A stretch of DNA of 64,000 nucleotides, from NCBI RefSeq assembly GCF_017875275.1, contig NZ_JAGGML010000001.1, positions 1,924,501 through 1,988,500 on the forward strand. Direction: 5' to 3'. The translations under genes and the position numbers were made by a program. Below the pieces are notes generated by a model, which was given only the letters and a program-made list of their open reading frames with translations, was not told where the DNA came from and did not search any database. The DNA comes from Xanthobacter flavus (GTDB taxonomy: Bacteria > Pseudomonadota > Alphaproteobacteria > Rhizobiales > Xanthobacteraceae). Below are positions 26,365 to 34,435 of this stretch, piece after piece (positions within the stretch are counted from its first letter, which is position 1; every line of letters begins with the position of its first letter).

Positions 26365-27951
26365 ATGGCACCCCGCGTTCTCATCTCCGACAAGCTCTCC
26401 CCCGCCGCCATCCAGATCTTCAAGGACCGCGGCGTGGAGGTGGATTTCCAGCCCGACCTCGGCAAGGACAAGGACAAGTTGGCCGAGATCATCGGCAATT
26501 ATGACGGCCTTGCCATCCGCTCGGCCACCAAGGTGACGCCGAAGATCCTGGAGAAGGCCAGCCGCCTCAAGGTCATCGGCCGTGCCGGCATCGGCGTGGA
26601 CAACGTGGACCTGCCGGCCGCGACCGCCAAGGGCGTGATCGTGATGAACACGCCGTTCGGCAATTCCATCACCACCGCCGAGCATGCGATTGCGATGATG
26701 TTCGCCCTCGCCCGCGAGATCCCGGCGGCGGACGCCTCCACCCAGGCCGGCAAGTGGGAGAAGAACCGCTTCATGGGGGTGGAACTCACCGCCAAGACCC
26801 TCGGCATCATCGGCTGCGGCAATATCGGCTCCATCGTCGCCGAGCGCGGCGTGGGGCTGAAGATGAAGGTCATCGCCTTCGATCCCTTCCTCTCGCCGGA
26901 GCGGGCGCTGGACCTGGGCGTGGAGAAGGTGGAGCTGGACGACCTCCTCGCTCGCGCCGATTTCATCACCCTGCACACGCCCCTCACCGAGAAGACCAAG
27001 AACATCCTCTCGGCCGAGAACCTCGCCAAAACCAAGAAGGGCGTGCGCATCATCAATTGCGCCCGCGGCGGACTGGTGGACGAGGCGGCGCTGCGCGCCG
27101 CGCTCGATTCCAAGCACGTGGCCGGCGCCGCCTTCGACGTGTTCACCATCGAGCCGGCCGAGACCAACCCGCTGTTCGGCCATCCCAACGTGGTGTGCAC
27201 GCCCCACCTCGGCGCCGCCACCACCGAGGCGCAGGAGAATGTCGCGCTGCAGGTGGCCGAGCAGATGAGCGACTATCTCCTCACCGGCGCCATCTCCAAT
27301 GCGGTGAACTTCCCCTCCATCACCGCGGAAGAGGCGCCGAAGCTGAAGCCCTTCATCGAGCTTGCGGAAAAGCTCGGCTCCTTCGCCGGCCAACTCACCG
27401 ACACCGACATCAAGACCGTGCGCATCATCTATGAGGGTGCGGTGGCCGACCTGAAGGTGAAGGCGCTGACCTCGGCGGCGGTGGCCGGCCTGCTGCGCCC
27501 GGCGCTGGCCGACATCAACGTGGTCTCCGCCCCCTCGGTGGCCAAGGAGCGCGGCGTGGTGATCGAGGAGACGACCCGCGCCGCCACCGGCGATTACGAG
27601 AGCCTCATCACCGTGACGGTGGTGACGGAGCAGTTCGAGCGCTCGGTCTCCGGCACGGTGTTCGCGGACGGGCATCCCCGTATCGTCAACATCAAGGGCA
27701 TCAAGGTGGATGCCGAGTTCGCCCCCGCCATGGTCTATGTGACCAACGAGGACAAGCCCGGCTTCATCGGCCGCTTCGCGGGCCTGCTCGGCGATGCCGG
27801 CATCAACATCGCCACCTTCGCCCTCGGCCGCGATCATGCGGGCGGCGATGCCATCGCCCTGGTGGCGGTGGACGGCGCTGTTCCGGCCGAGCTGCTCGCC
27901 AAGGTGCAGGCCCTGCCGCAGGTGAAGGCGGCCAAAGCCCTCGCTTTCTGA
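26365..27951 (+). CDS. serA: D-3-phosphoglycerate dehydrogenase (long, ACT-domain form)
   Basis: A 528-residue enzyme. The substrate and NAD domains contain the Rossmann loop LGIIGCGNIGSIVAERG, the catalytic Arg in INCARGGLVDEAAL, the Glu in FDVFTIEPAE and the His in VCTPHLGAATTEAQ. An intervening domain (about 315-450) and a C-terminal ACT domain (YVTNEDKPGFIGRFAGLLGDAGINIATF) follow, as in the type I enzyme of Mycobacterium; the ACT domain is the usual serine-feedback site. It makes 3-phosphohydroxypyruvate, the substrate of SerC encoded just upstream. A strong terminator follows. Confidence 0.96.
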   Translation: MAPRVLISDKLSPAAIQIFKDRGVEVDFQPDLGKDKDKLAEIIGNYDGLAIRSATKVTPKILEKASRLKVIGRAGIGVDNVDLPAATAKGVIVMNTPFGNSITTAEHAIAMMFALAREIPAADASTQAGKWEKNRFMGVELTAKTLGIIGCGNIGSIVAERGVGLKMKVIAFDPFLSPERALDLGVEKVELDDLLARADFITLHTPLTEKTKNILSAENLAKTKKGVRIINCARGGLVDEAALRAALDSKHVAGAAFDVFTIEPAETNPLFGHPNVVCTPHLGAATTEAQENVALQVAEQMSDYLLTGAISNAVNFPSITAEEAPKLKPFIELAEKLGSFAGQLTDTDIKTVRIIYEGAVADLKVKALTSAAVAGLLRPALADINVVSAPSVAKERGVVIEETTRAATGDYESLITVTVVTEQFERSVSGTVFADGHPRIVNIKGIKVDAEFAPAMVYVTNEDKPGFIGRFAGLLGDAGINIATFALGRDHAGGDAIALVAVDGAVPAELLAKVQALPQVKAAKALAF

Positions 27952-27988
27952 CGGCCCTCGCTTTCTGAGCCTGCCCCCCGAAAAAGCA

Positions 27989-28025
27989 GAAGCCCCGTCC
28001 GGCCGGACGGGGCTTCTTTCGTTTC
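27989..28025. terminator. Strong terminator after serA
   Basis: A perfect 12-bp stem GAAGCCCCGTCC/GGACGGGGCTTC with loop GGCC is followed by TTTCGTTTC. It lies between the convergent serA and terC genes; the minus strand reads TTCTGCTTTTT after the stem, so it probably serves both. Confidence 0.9.
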
Positions 28026-28032
28026 AGACGGA

Positions 28033-29025
28033 TCAGGCCGCGTGCTTCACATCCGTCCCGCCGCCGGTGCGCCAGAGCGAGAAGAGGATGCCGGCCGCGA
28101 TCATGGCCACCGTCACGCCCAGCGAGATGGCCGGGTCCACCTTGCCGAAGAAGTAGCTCCAGAAGATCTTGCCGCCGATGAAGACGAGCACGCCGGCCAG
28201 CGCATACTTCAGGTGCGAGAAGCGGTGAACCATGGCGGCCAGCGCGAAGTAGAGGGCGCGCAGGCCGAGGATGGCCATGATGTTGGCGGTGAACACGATG
28301 TAGGTGTCCGTGGTGATGGCGAAGATCGCCGGCACCGAATCCACCGCGAACACGAAGTCCGCGATATTGATCACCACCAGGGCGAGGAACAGCGGCGTCG
28401 CCCACAGCACGGCCTTGCCGGTGACCGGGTGGGGCTGGCGCACGAAGAAGCGCTCGCCGTGGAGTTCGTGCGTCACCCGCATCCGCTTGGTGAGGAAGCG
28501 CAGCGCGGCGTTCTGCGAGATGTCCGTCTCGCCTTCGCTGGCGAACAGCATCTTGATGCCGGTGACGAGCAGGAACGCGCCGAACAGCAGCAGCACCCAG
28601 TCATAGGCCTGCACCAGCGCCGCGCCGACGCCGATCATCAGCCCGCGCAGCACCAGCACGGCGATGATGCCCCACACCAGCGCCCGGTATTGATAGGCGC
28701 GCGGAATCGAGAAGTAGCTGAAGATCAGCGAGATGACGAAGACGTTGTCGATGGAGAGCGCCTTCTCGATGGCGTAGCCGGTGAAGTATTGCATGCCGGC
28801 CTGCGGCCCCATCGAGGCCCAGATCCAGCCGCCGAACACGGCCGCCACGGCGATATAGAAGACGGAGAGCCTGAGGCTTTCGGCGATGCCGATCTCCCGC
28901 GAGTCGCGATGCAGCACGCCGAGGTCGAAGGCGAGCAAAGCGAAGACGATGGCGAGGAAGCCAAGCCAGAGCCAGAGCGGCTTGCCGGCGACATCCAGAA
29001 ACAGAAGCGCGATGACTTGATCCAT
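28033..29025 (-). CDS. TerC/Alx-family integral membrane protein
   Basis: A 330-residue protein with about nine hydrophobic helices and the TerC signature acidic residues inside the membrane: FDLGVLHRDSREIG, EKALSIDNVFVISLIFSYF and NIADFVFAVDSVPAIFAIT. This longer branch corresponds to E. coli Alx and to proteins implicated in manganese export or metallation of secreted proteins; tellurite resistance is the historical label. The 253-bp leader contains a very stable hairpin but I do not recognise a yybP-ykoY manganese riboswitch. It is expressed in the same direction as the YdcH-like gene just upstream. Confidence 0.88.
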   Translation of the reverse strand: MDQVIALLFLDVAGKPLWLWLGFLAIVFALLAFDLGVLHRDSREIGIAESLRLSVFYIAVAAVFGGWIWASMGPQAGMQYFTGYAIEKALSIDNVFVISLIFSYFSIPRAYQYRALVWGIIAVLVLRGLMIGVGAALVQAYDWVLLLFGAFLLVTGIKMLFASEGETDISQNAALRFLTKRMRVTHELHGERFFVRQPHPVTGKAVLWATPLFLALVVINIADFVFAVDSVPAIFAITTDTYIVFTANIMAILGLRALYFALAAMVHRFSHLKYALAGVLVFIGGKIFWSYFFGKVDPAISLGVTVAMIAAGILFSLWRTGGGTDVKHAA

Positions 29026-29141
29026 GGGACGGTCCTTTCAGGGCCTGCGCCAGCGGCGGCCGCCGCGAAGAGCGGCGCCGGGCAGAAACGGGGCAGGAAA
29101 CCGGATAGGAGGACCGACATGGCGGGCTTGCGGGCACGGAT

Positions 29142-29174
29142 CCGGCCTGCCCCGGGGCAGCTGGGGCAGGCCGG
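29142..29174 (-). promoter_or_regulatory. Very stable hairpin in the terC leader
   Basis: The arms CCGGCCTGCCCC and GGGGCAGGCCGG form a perfect 12-bp stem with a nine-base loop, about 120 bp before the terC start. No T tract follows on the minus strand, so it is not a classical terminator; a structured leader or a remnant repeat is possible. Confidence 0.45.
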
Positions 29175-29278
29175 TCCGCATCCGCGCCCGTCAGAGGGGC
29201 CCGGACCTCGCGTGTTGAGGGAAAGGGTCCGGGCGCCGGGGGGCGCGCGGGAGTTCTGCGCGCGGGCGCTGTGCCGGA

Positions 29279-29512
29279 CTATCTCGCCGGCTTGAGGGTG
29301 ACTTCCGCCCACCTCTTGCGGTGGACGACCACGACGCGGGCCATGTCGGCCCCCTCCCGGCGCAGATATTCGATCTGGTCGCGCAGGCGGAGCTTCATCT
29401 TCTTCAGTGCCAGCACGCGATTGCGGTCGGGGTTCGGCCGTGTCTGCTCGGAGGAGATCTCCTCCTCGATCAGGCTATGGCGCGTCTTCAGGGATTTCAT
29501 GAACTGGTCCAC
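29279..29512 (-). CDS. YdcH/DUF465-like small protein
   Basis: A 77-residue, highly charged, mostly helical protein. Residues 5-50 (MKSLKTRHSLIEEEISSEQ and ALKKMKLRLRDQIEYLRR) match the YdcH family, whose function is unknown. The last 20 residues (ARVVVVHRKRWAEVTLKPAR) are an extension not usual for the family. The start is a GTG with an ideal AAAGGAGG five bases upstream. It is divergent from the OxyR-like gene, and its promoter overlaps the OxyR-type operator, so it may be part of that regulon. terC lies 253 bp downstream on the same strand. Confidence 0.75.
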   Translation of the reverse strand: MDQFMKSLKTRHSLIEEEISSEQTRPNPDRNRVLALKKMKLRLRDQIEYLRREGADMARVVVVHRKRWAEVTLKPAR

Positions 29513-29564
29513 GACAACCTCCTTTCGATGGGAAGAGGATGGGGCCGGGCGCTTGATAGCTCCA

Positions 29565-29601
29565 ATCCATAGTCGCTATATTGGTAATAGCTCTGGACTA
29601 T
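29565..29601. promoter_or_regulatory. Near-canonical OxyR operator
   Basis: The OxyR consensus is four tetranucleotides, ATAG-N7-CTAT-N7-ATAG-N7-CTAT. Here CTAT at 29576-29579, ATAG at 29587-29590 and CTAT at 29598-29601 are exact with exact seven-base spacers. The first element at 29565-29568 reads ATCC, matching two bases. A further ATAG lies at 29556. The site ends 9 bp before the OxyR-like start codon and is upstream of the divergent YdcH-like gene. Confidence 0.75.
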
Positions 29602-29610
29602 GAAATCGCC

Positions 29611-30531
29611 ATGCCCTTCCGGCCACGCCATCGCCAGCTCGAATATGTGGTCGCCCTCGCCGAGACCGGGCATTTCGGCACGGCCGCCAAGCGCTGCCAT
29701 GTCTCGCAGCCGACGCTCTCGGTGCAGGTGGCTTTGCTGGAGGAGCAGCTCGGCACGCCGCTGTTCGATCGCACGCGCGGCCGGGTCATCCCTACCGCCG
29801 TCGGCGAGCGAGTGATCGCCTCCGCCCGGGCCGTGCTGCAGGCGCTGGACGATATCGTCGCCACCGCCGCCACCGGCGCGGACAATCTCGGCGGGCTGAT
29901 CCGGCTCGGCGTCGCGCCCACCTTCGGGCCCTACTTCCTGCCCCACCTCCTGCCGGTGCTGCACCGGCGCTATCCCGGCCTCCAGATCTACATCCGCGAG
30001 GAACGCCCCTCGGTGATCGAGCGGGAGGTCACCGCCGGCAATCTCGATTGCGGCCTCGGCCCGCAGCCCTTGTCCGGCTCGGTGCTCACTTTCCGCCGCC
30101 TGTGCCGGGAAGCCATCTATCTGGGCGCCGCCCGCGACCACCGCCTCGGCGAGGGCGAGAGCGTGGAGATCGGCCAGCTGAGGGGCGAGCGGCTGCTGAC
30201 CCTCGGGCGCGGCCATCAGCTGTTCGAGAGCGCGCGGGCGCTGGCGGCGGCCTCCGGCGCCCAGGTGCGGGAGGATTACGAGGGCACGAGCCTCGATGCC
30301 CTGCGCCAGATGGTCATCATGGGCATGGGCCTGTCGCTCTTCCCCGAGCTTTACGCGCGCTCGGAATTCCGCGTGCAGGACCATATCGCCTTGCTCAAGG
30401 TGGAGGGCTGGCCGGCGACGCGGGACATGGGATTCTTCTGGCGCGCGGGCAACAACCGCGCCGCCCATTTCGACCAATTGGCGCGCGAGAGCGAGGGCAC
30501 CTGCCGGGAGCTGGGTCTCGAGCCCGGCTGA
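29611..30531 (+). CDS. OxyR-like LysR regulator without the peroxidatic cysteine
   Basis: A 306-residue LysR protein whose whole length resembles OxyR: RQLEYVVALAETGHFGTAAKRCHVSQPTLS, LGVAPTFGPYFLPHLLP and EGTSLDALRQMVIMGMGLSLFP. In OxyR the sensing loop reads GHC...C (Cys199 and Cys208 in E. coli). Here the equivalent is GRGHQLFESARALAA, with Gln at about residue 203 and no second Cys. The four remaining cysteines are elsewhere (C29 in the helix-turn-helix, two near 150-166, one near 300). It therefore should not sense peroxide by the classical disulphide. The ATG at 29611 matches the family N-terminus; there is no clear ribosome site, and the operator abuts the start. Confidence 0.85.
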   Translation: MPFRPRHRQLEYVVALAETGHFGTAAKRCHVSQPTLSVQVALLEEQLGTPLFDRTRGRVIPTAVGERVIASARAVLQALDDIVATAATGADNLGGLIRLGVAPTFGPYFLPHLLPVLHRRYPGLQIYIREERPSVIEREVTAGNLDCGLGPQPLSGSVLTFRRLCREAIYLGAARDHRLGEGESVEIGQLRGERLLTLGRGHQLFESARALAAASGAQVREDYEGTSLDALRQMVIMGMGLSLFPELYARSEFRVQDHIALLKVEGWPATRDMGFFWRAGNNRAAHFDQLARESEGTCRELGLEPG

Positions 30532-30556
30532 CCTGAACGACACCGCAAACGGCGTG

Positions 30557-30585
30557 CGGCCCGCCCGGGGGAAGCGGGCGGGCCG
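30557..30585. terminator. Hairpin after the OxyR-like gene
   Basis: An 11-bp perfect stem CGGCCCGCCCG/CGGGCGGGCCG with a seven-base loop lies 25 bp after the stop. The T tract is poor (GTCACC), so termination efficiency is uncertain. Confidence 0.5.
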
Positions 30586-30671
30586 TCACCCCTCGCCCGG
30601 GCGGGGGGCGGGGCGAGGCGGCGCACGGCTGGCGAAGGGCCGTGCATCCGTTTGCGAGAAACCGTGCGGGA

Positions 30672-32189
30672 TCAGCGGCGCAGCAGGGCCGAAACCTCGC
30701 GCCGCAGGCGATCGGCATAGCCCGCCACCTGATCGGCGATGGCGCGCACGCCCACCGCCGCGCGGCGGATGTCGGAGGCGGCATGGGACACGCCGTCGAT
30801 GCTGTCGGAGACGGAGCGCGAGGTGGACGATTGCTGCGCCATGGCCGCCGACAGCTCCACGAACAGGTCGCCGAGGTTGGCGATGCTCTGGGTGATGTCG
30901 GACACCGCCTCGGTGGCGACGCTGCCGTCCTGCTGCACCTGCTCCACCTGGTGGCGGATGTCCTGCGTCGCCTTGGCGGTCTGGAGCGCCAGCGCCTTCA
31001 CCTCCTGCGCCACCACCGCGAAGCCCTTGCCGGCCTCGCCCACGCGCGCCGCCTCGATGGTGGCGTTGAGGGCGAGTAGGTTGGTCTGCGCCGCGATCTT
31101 CTCGATCAGGGTAGTGACGTTGCCGATACGGCCGACGCTGGTGGCGAGGCTTTCCACCAGCTCGTTGGTGCGGGCGGCGCGCTGGGTCGCCTCCTGCGAC
31201 ATGGTGCTAGCCCGCTCGATCTGGTGCGAGATGCCGTTGAACGAGGCGGACATTTCCTGCGCGGCCGACGAGACCGCGGTGGCCATCTCCTCGGTGCGCT
31301 CGGTGAGCTGGAGCAGCTCGGCGGAGGCCGACTGGCTGGCCTCGGAGGTGCGGGACATGTCTTCCCCAACCTCGGTCACGCCCTCGGCAGTGGCAACGGC
31401 GGTCGTGATCACGTCCCAGGTGAGCATGGGGCCGTCATAGCTGCCGTCCGCCTTGAAGATGGCCGAGACGCGCAGGTCCAAAGTCTCCGGCCCGACGCGG
31501 ATGCGGGCATTGTGCGGCAGGTTCGCGGGATCGGCGAGAAGGCGACGCTGGTGCTCGGGGTGCTTGTGGAACACGTCGATGGACGTGCCCAGCATCTGGT
31601 CCGCCTTTACGCGGAGATGGGATTCGATGCGCCGCAGGGTCTCGATGCTGGTGCGGTTCACATAATCGACGACCAGCGTCTCGCGATCGCAGGTCATGAT
31701 GTTCACCGGCATGTTCTCCATCATCTGCTGGAGCCGCTGGGCGCGGGCTTCGATGCCGGCGCGCGCCGTGTCGGAGCGCAGCGTGACCATGACATGGGCA
31801 AGGACGCCGTGCCGGTCGCGCAAGGCGGTGAGCGTCAGCGCCAGCGTCTCGCCGGACACCGCAAGGTGCGTCTCATGGGGCAGGAAGCCGGGCTCGGCGA
31901 GGCGCCGGCCGAGATCCGCCAGCGCCGGATGAAGCGCGCCGAGCGACATCCCCTGAAGCCCCGCCGGGGACGCAGCGAGGCCGGCGGCGACGGCATTGAG
32001 AATCTCGGTGGCGGCCGCATTGGCCTGAACCACGGCAAGGCCGCGCCCCTCGCACAGCAGCACGCCATATGGCAGAGCCGCGATAATCTGCGCCGCCATG
32101 CCGGTGGCGAGGGTGCCGAATTCCTTCGCGACCGTGCCGCGTCCGGAGGGCGTGGGCTCGGGCCTCGCCCGCAGCGCGCTTGCCGTCAT
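30672..32189 (-). CDS. Soluble methyl-accepting chemotaxis protein with PAS-like sensor domains
   Basis: A 505-residue receptor with no transmembrane segment, so it is cytoplasmic. The N-terminal 280 residues contain two PAS-like units; the second ([25 protein letters not shown], then [18 protein letters not shown]) is a typical PAS domain of bacterial MCPs. The C-terminal half is the signalling domain, with the hairpin tip [39 protein letters not shown] (residues given in parts of the conserved tip; the usual AGEAG is VGEAG here). The start at 32189 is the first sensible Met; the frame is open 23 codons upstream. No cheA or cheW adjoins, so it must feed a chemotaxis or related array encoded elsewhere. 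Confidence 0.85.
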   Translation of the reverse strand: MTASALRARPEPTPSGRGTVAKEFGTLATGMAAQIIAALPYGVLLCEGRGLAVVQANAAATEILNAVAAGLAASPAGLQGMSLGALHPALADLGRRLAEPGFLPHETHLAVSGETLALTLTALRDRHGVLAHVMVTLRSDTARAGIEARAQRLQQMMENMPVNIMTCDRETLVVDYVNRTSIETLRRIESHLRVKADQMLGTSIDVFHKHPEHQRRLLADPANLPHNARIRVGPETLDLRVSAIFKADGSYDGPMLTWDVITTAVATAEGVTEVGEDMSRTSEASQSASAELLQLTERTEEMATAVSSAAQEMSASFNGISHQIERASTMSQEATQRAARTNELVESLATSVGRIGNVTTLIEKIAAQTNLLALNATIEAARVGEAGKGFAVVAQEVKALALQTAKATQDIRHQVEQVQQDGSVATEAVSDITQSIANLGDLFVELSAAMAQQSSTSRSVSDSIDGVSHAASDIRRAAVGVRAIADQVAGYADRLRREVSALLRR

Positions 32190-32574
32190 GCTGTCCGTCC
32201 TGTTCTCCACGGCGAGAGGCCGCCGCCTGCCGCAGCGCTGCCCGAAGCGGCGCGTCACGCCCCAAAGGGCTAGGCGCCGAGGCTTGCCCCAGGCTGGAGT
32301 CGGGAAGGAAAATCGAAACGCGCTGCCGGCCGTTCACGATTGTGCGATGCACATGGCGGGGCGGGTGTGGCCCCGGCGCAACCCCGCGACGCAGCGAAGA
32401 TGCTAGATCAGCAAAGGCTGGGTCGTCCCGCCCGGGTTGGGCTCCAACTTCCGGGCGTTAACCTTAACGCCACCTTATCCGGCTTCAATGCATCCGTGCG
32501 CCGACAGGAAACTGAAGCGCGGCGTCGTGCGTTGTGTGCGGCGTAGGGTCTCGCATCGTCTGAGTGGTCCAAGC

Positions 32575-33291
32575 ATGCCTTCGTTTCTGCCCCGGTTGTT
32601 CCCGAAGGTCCTGGTCAAGGCTTCCCGCGCCGCGGCCGAAATGGTGAAGGGGGAGGACGCACCCGTCCTCGGCCGCCGCCTGTTCGTGCTTGGCGCGCCG
32701 CTGGCGCTCGCCGCGTGCGTCACCAACGCGCCGCCGGCCCCGCTCAGCCGCGCCAGCATGATGTATGGCCCGGTGGACGGCGAGCCCTTCCCCGTGGATG
32801 CCGTGGACCTTTCCGAGGTGGACCCGCGGTTCCTGCGGCAGGAGGTTCCCGCCCCCGCCGGCTATGGACCCGGTACCATCGTGGTGGATATCAGCGAGCG
32901 CTATCTCTACCTCATCGGCCGCAACGGCACGGCGATCCGCTACGGCGTGGGCGTGGGCAAGCAGGGCTATTCGTTCAAGGGCTGGGCCACCATCAAGCGC
33001 AAGGAAAAGTGGCCCCACTGGACGCCCACCGCGAACATGGTCCGCCTCCAGCCCGCGCGCTATGGGCCCTACCAGGCCGGCCTGCCCGGCGGCGAGACCA
33101 ACCCCCTCGGCCCGCGCGCGCTCTATCTCTATGACGGCGACCGCGACACCCTGTTCCGCATCCACGGCACCATCGAGCCGTGGAGCATCGGCCAGCAGGT
33201 GTCCTCTGGCTGCATCCGCCTGCTCAACCAGGACATCATCGACCTGTACGAGCGCGTCCCGCTCGGCACGCGGGTCTATGTGAAGGGCTGA
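32575..33291 (+). CDS. L,D-transpeptidase (YkuD domain), probable lipoprotein
   Basis: A 238-residue protein. After an N-terminal stretch with GRRLFVLGAPLALAAC, a lipobox-like LAAC with a preceding twin Arg, comes a YkuD domain. Its catalytic region is HGTIEPWSIGQQVSSGCIRL, containing the His and nucleophilic Cys of the HxxxxxxxxxSxGCxR motif. Such enzymes make 3-3 cross-links in peptidoglycan or attach proteins to it in the periplasm. The signal peptide starts about 30 residues into the chain, so an internal ATG at 32641 (MVKGEDAPVLGRR) could be the real start. It is a single gene. Confidence 0.88.
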   Translation: MPSFLPRLFPKVLVKASRAAAEMVKGEDAPVLGRRLFVLGAPLALAACVTNAPPAPLSRASMMYGPVDGEPFPVDAVDLSEVDPRFLRQEVPAPAGYGPGTIVVDISERYLYLIGRNGTAIRYGVGVGKQGYSFKGWATIKRKEKWPHWTPTANMVRLQPARYGPYQAGLPGGETNPLGPRALYLYDGDRDTLFRIHGTIEPWSIGQQVSSGCIRLLNQDIIDLYERVPLGTRVYVKG

Positions 33292-33376
33292 AGGCCTCGT
33301 GAACGTGAGGGGCCGTGGCCTGCGCGGCCCTGAGCACGTCCCGAACGCCGACAGCTACATGCATGCCCCACCGCCC

Positions 33377-33502
33377 GTCATCGCCCGCCTCGTGCGGGCG
33401 ATCCACTCATGGGCCAGAGGGGCGTCGGGTAAAGGGTGACAACCGCCAGAAAGCCCGACGAGCGTAACCGTGGATCCCCCGGACGGGCCGGGGGATGACG
33501 GT
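33377..33502. repeat. Fourth copy of the palindromic repeat family
   Basis: It begins GTCATCGCCCGCCTCGTGCG and ends with GTGGATCCCCCGGACGGGCC and GGGGGATGAC, as in the copies at 12087, 12242 and 16934. It lies between the L,D-transpeptidase and the convergent cheR, in a gap of 244 bp with no gene. Confidence 0.75.
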
Positions 33503-33535
33503 GGTATAGGCGGGCACTCTCCTCGCTCCGCAGAC

Positions 33536-34435
33536 CTACCCAGCCGCCGTTCCCGGCAGCAACCGGTAGAGCTGGGCGGCGCCGTCGATCAGCTGGAAGC
33601 GGTTGCGGGCCTGCGAGAATTCCAGATTCTCGCGGGTGCCGATGCACAGGAAGCCGCCGCGCACGAGGCTTTCGGCGAAGCGGCCCAGCACCTTGTCCTG
33701 CAGCGGCGTGGTGAAATAGATCAGCACGTTCCGGCACAGGATGAGATGGGCCTCGCAGAACACCCCGTCGGTGACGAGGTTGTGCTCGGCGAAGGTGACG
33801 TTGGCCGTCAGCTTCTGGTCCAGCTTCATCAGCTCGTAGCGGGCGTGGAAATAGTCCGAGAAGCTTGCCGCCCCGCCGGCCGCGCGATAGCGGCGCGCCG
33901 CCTCGCCCGCCTCCTGCAGCGGGAAGATGCCCTCGGCGGCGCGGGTAAGCGCCGCTTTCGAGATGTCGGTGGCGAAGATGCGCGTGCGCTCGTAGAGCCC
34001 GGCCTCGGTGAGCAGGATGGCGAGGGAATAGACCTCCTCGCCATGGGCGCAGCCCGCCTGCCAGATGTTGATCTCCGGATAGGATGCGAGCAGCGGAAAC
34101 ACCCGCTCCTTCAGCGTCAGGAACACGTGCGGGTCGCGGAAGAATTCAGACACCGGCACCGAGAGGCCGGCGATGATGTCGGGCAGTCGCTCCGGCGCGT
34201 GCAGCATCCCGGCGGTGAGATCGGAGATGGTGGCGGCGCCGAAGGCGGTGGCGAGGTTGCGCACCCGCCGCGTGAGCGAAGCCCGGCCATAGTCCCGGAA
34301 GTCGTAGCCGTAGCGGCGGAACAGGCCCTCGACGAAGAGATCCACCTCGATGGTCTCCAGCGCCAGCGCATCCCGCGCCGCCGCTGTGGAGGCCGGCGGC
34401 GGCGAATCGTCCTGCGCGTCGGTGTCCGCGGTCAT
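33536..34435 (-). CDS. cheR: CheR-type protein-glutamate methyltransferase
   Basis: A 299-residue SAM-dependent methyltransferase. The N-terminal all-helical CheR domain is RRYGYDFRDYGRASLTRRV, and the SAM-binding domain shows IWQAGCAHGEEVYSLAI and the conserved HLILCRNVLIYF. It methylates glutamates in chemoreceptors, or acts in a CheR-linked sensory pathway. The ATG overlaps the stop of the hybrid kinase as ATGA, so the two are translationally coupled and probably work together. A matching CheB without receiver lies 21 kb away at 55470. Confidence 0.9.
   Translation of the reverse strand: MTADTDAQDDSPPPASTAAARDALALETIEVDLFVEGLFRRYGYDFRDYGRASLTRRVRNLATAFGAATISDLTAGMLHAPERLPDIIAGLSVPVSEFFRDPHVFLTLKERVFPLLASYPEINIWQAGCAHGEEVYSLAILLTEAGLYERTRIFATDISKAALTRAAEGIFPLQEAGEAARRYRAAGGAASFSDYFHARYELMKLDQKLTANVTFAEHNLVTDGVFCEAHLILCRNVLIYFTTPLQDKVLGRFAESLVRGGFLCIGTRENLEFSQARNRFQLIDGAAQLYRLLPGTAAG

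Noticed and set aside
29026-29278. A manganese (yybP-ykoY) riboswitch before terC
   Set aside because: The conserved loop sequences of that class are not visible; only GC-rich hairpins are.
32457-32475. A CtrA box before the L,D-transpeptidase
   Set aside because: TTAACCTTAAC has two TTAA words, but their spacing is two bases and not seven.
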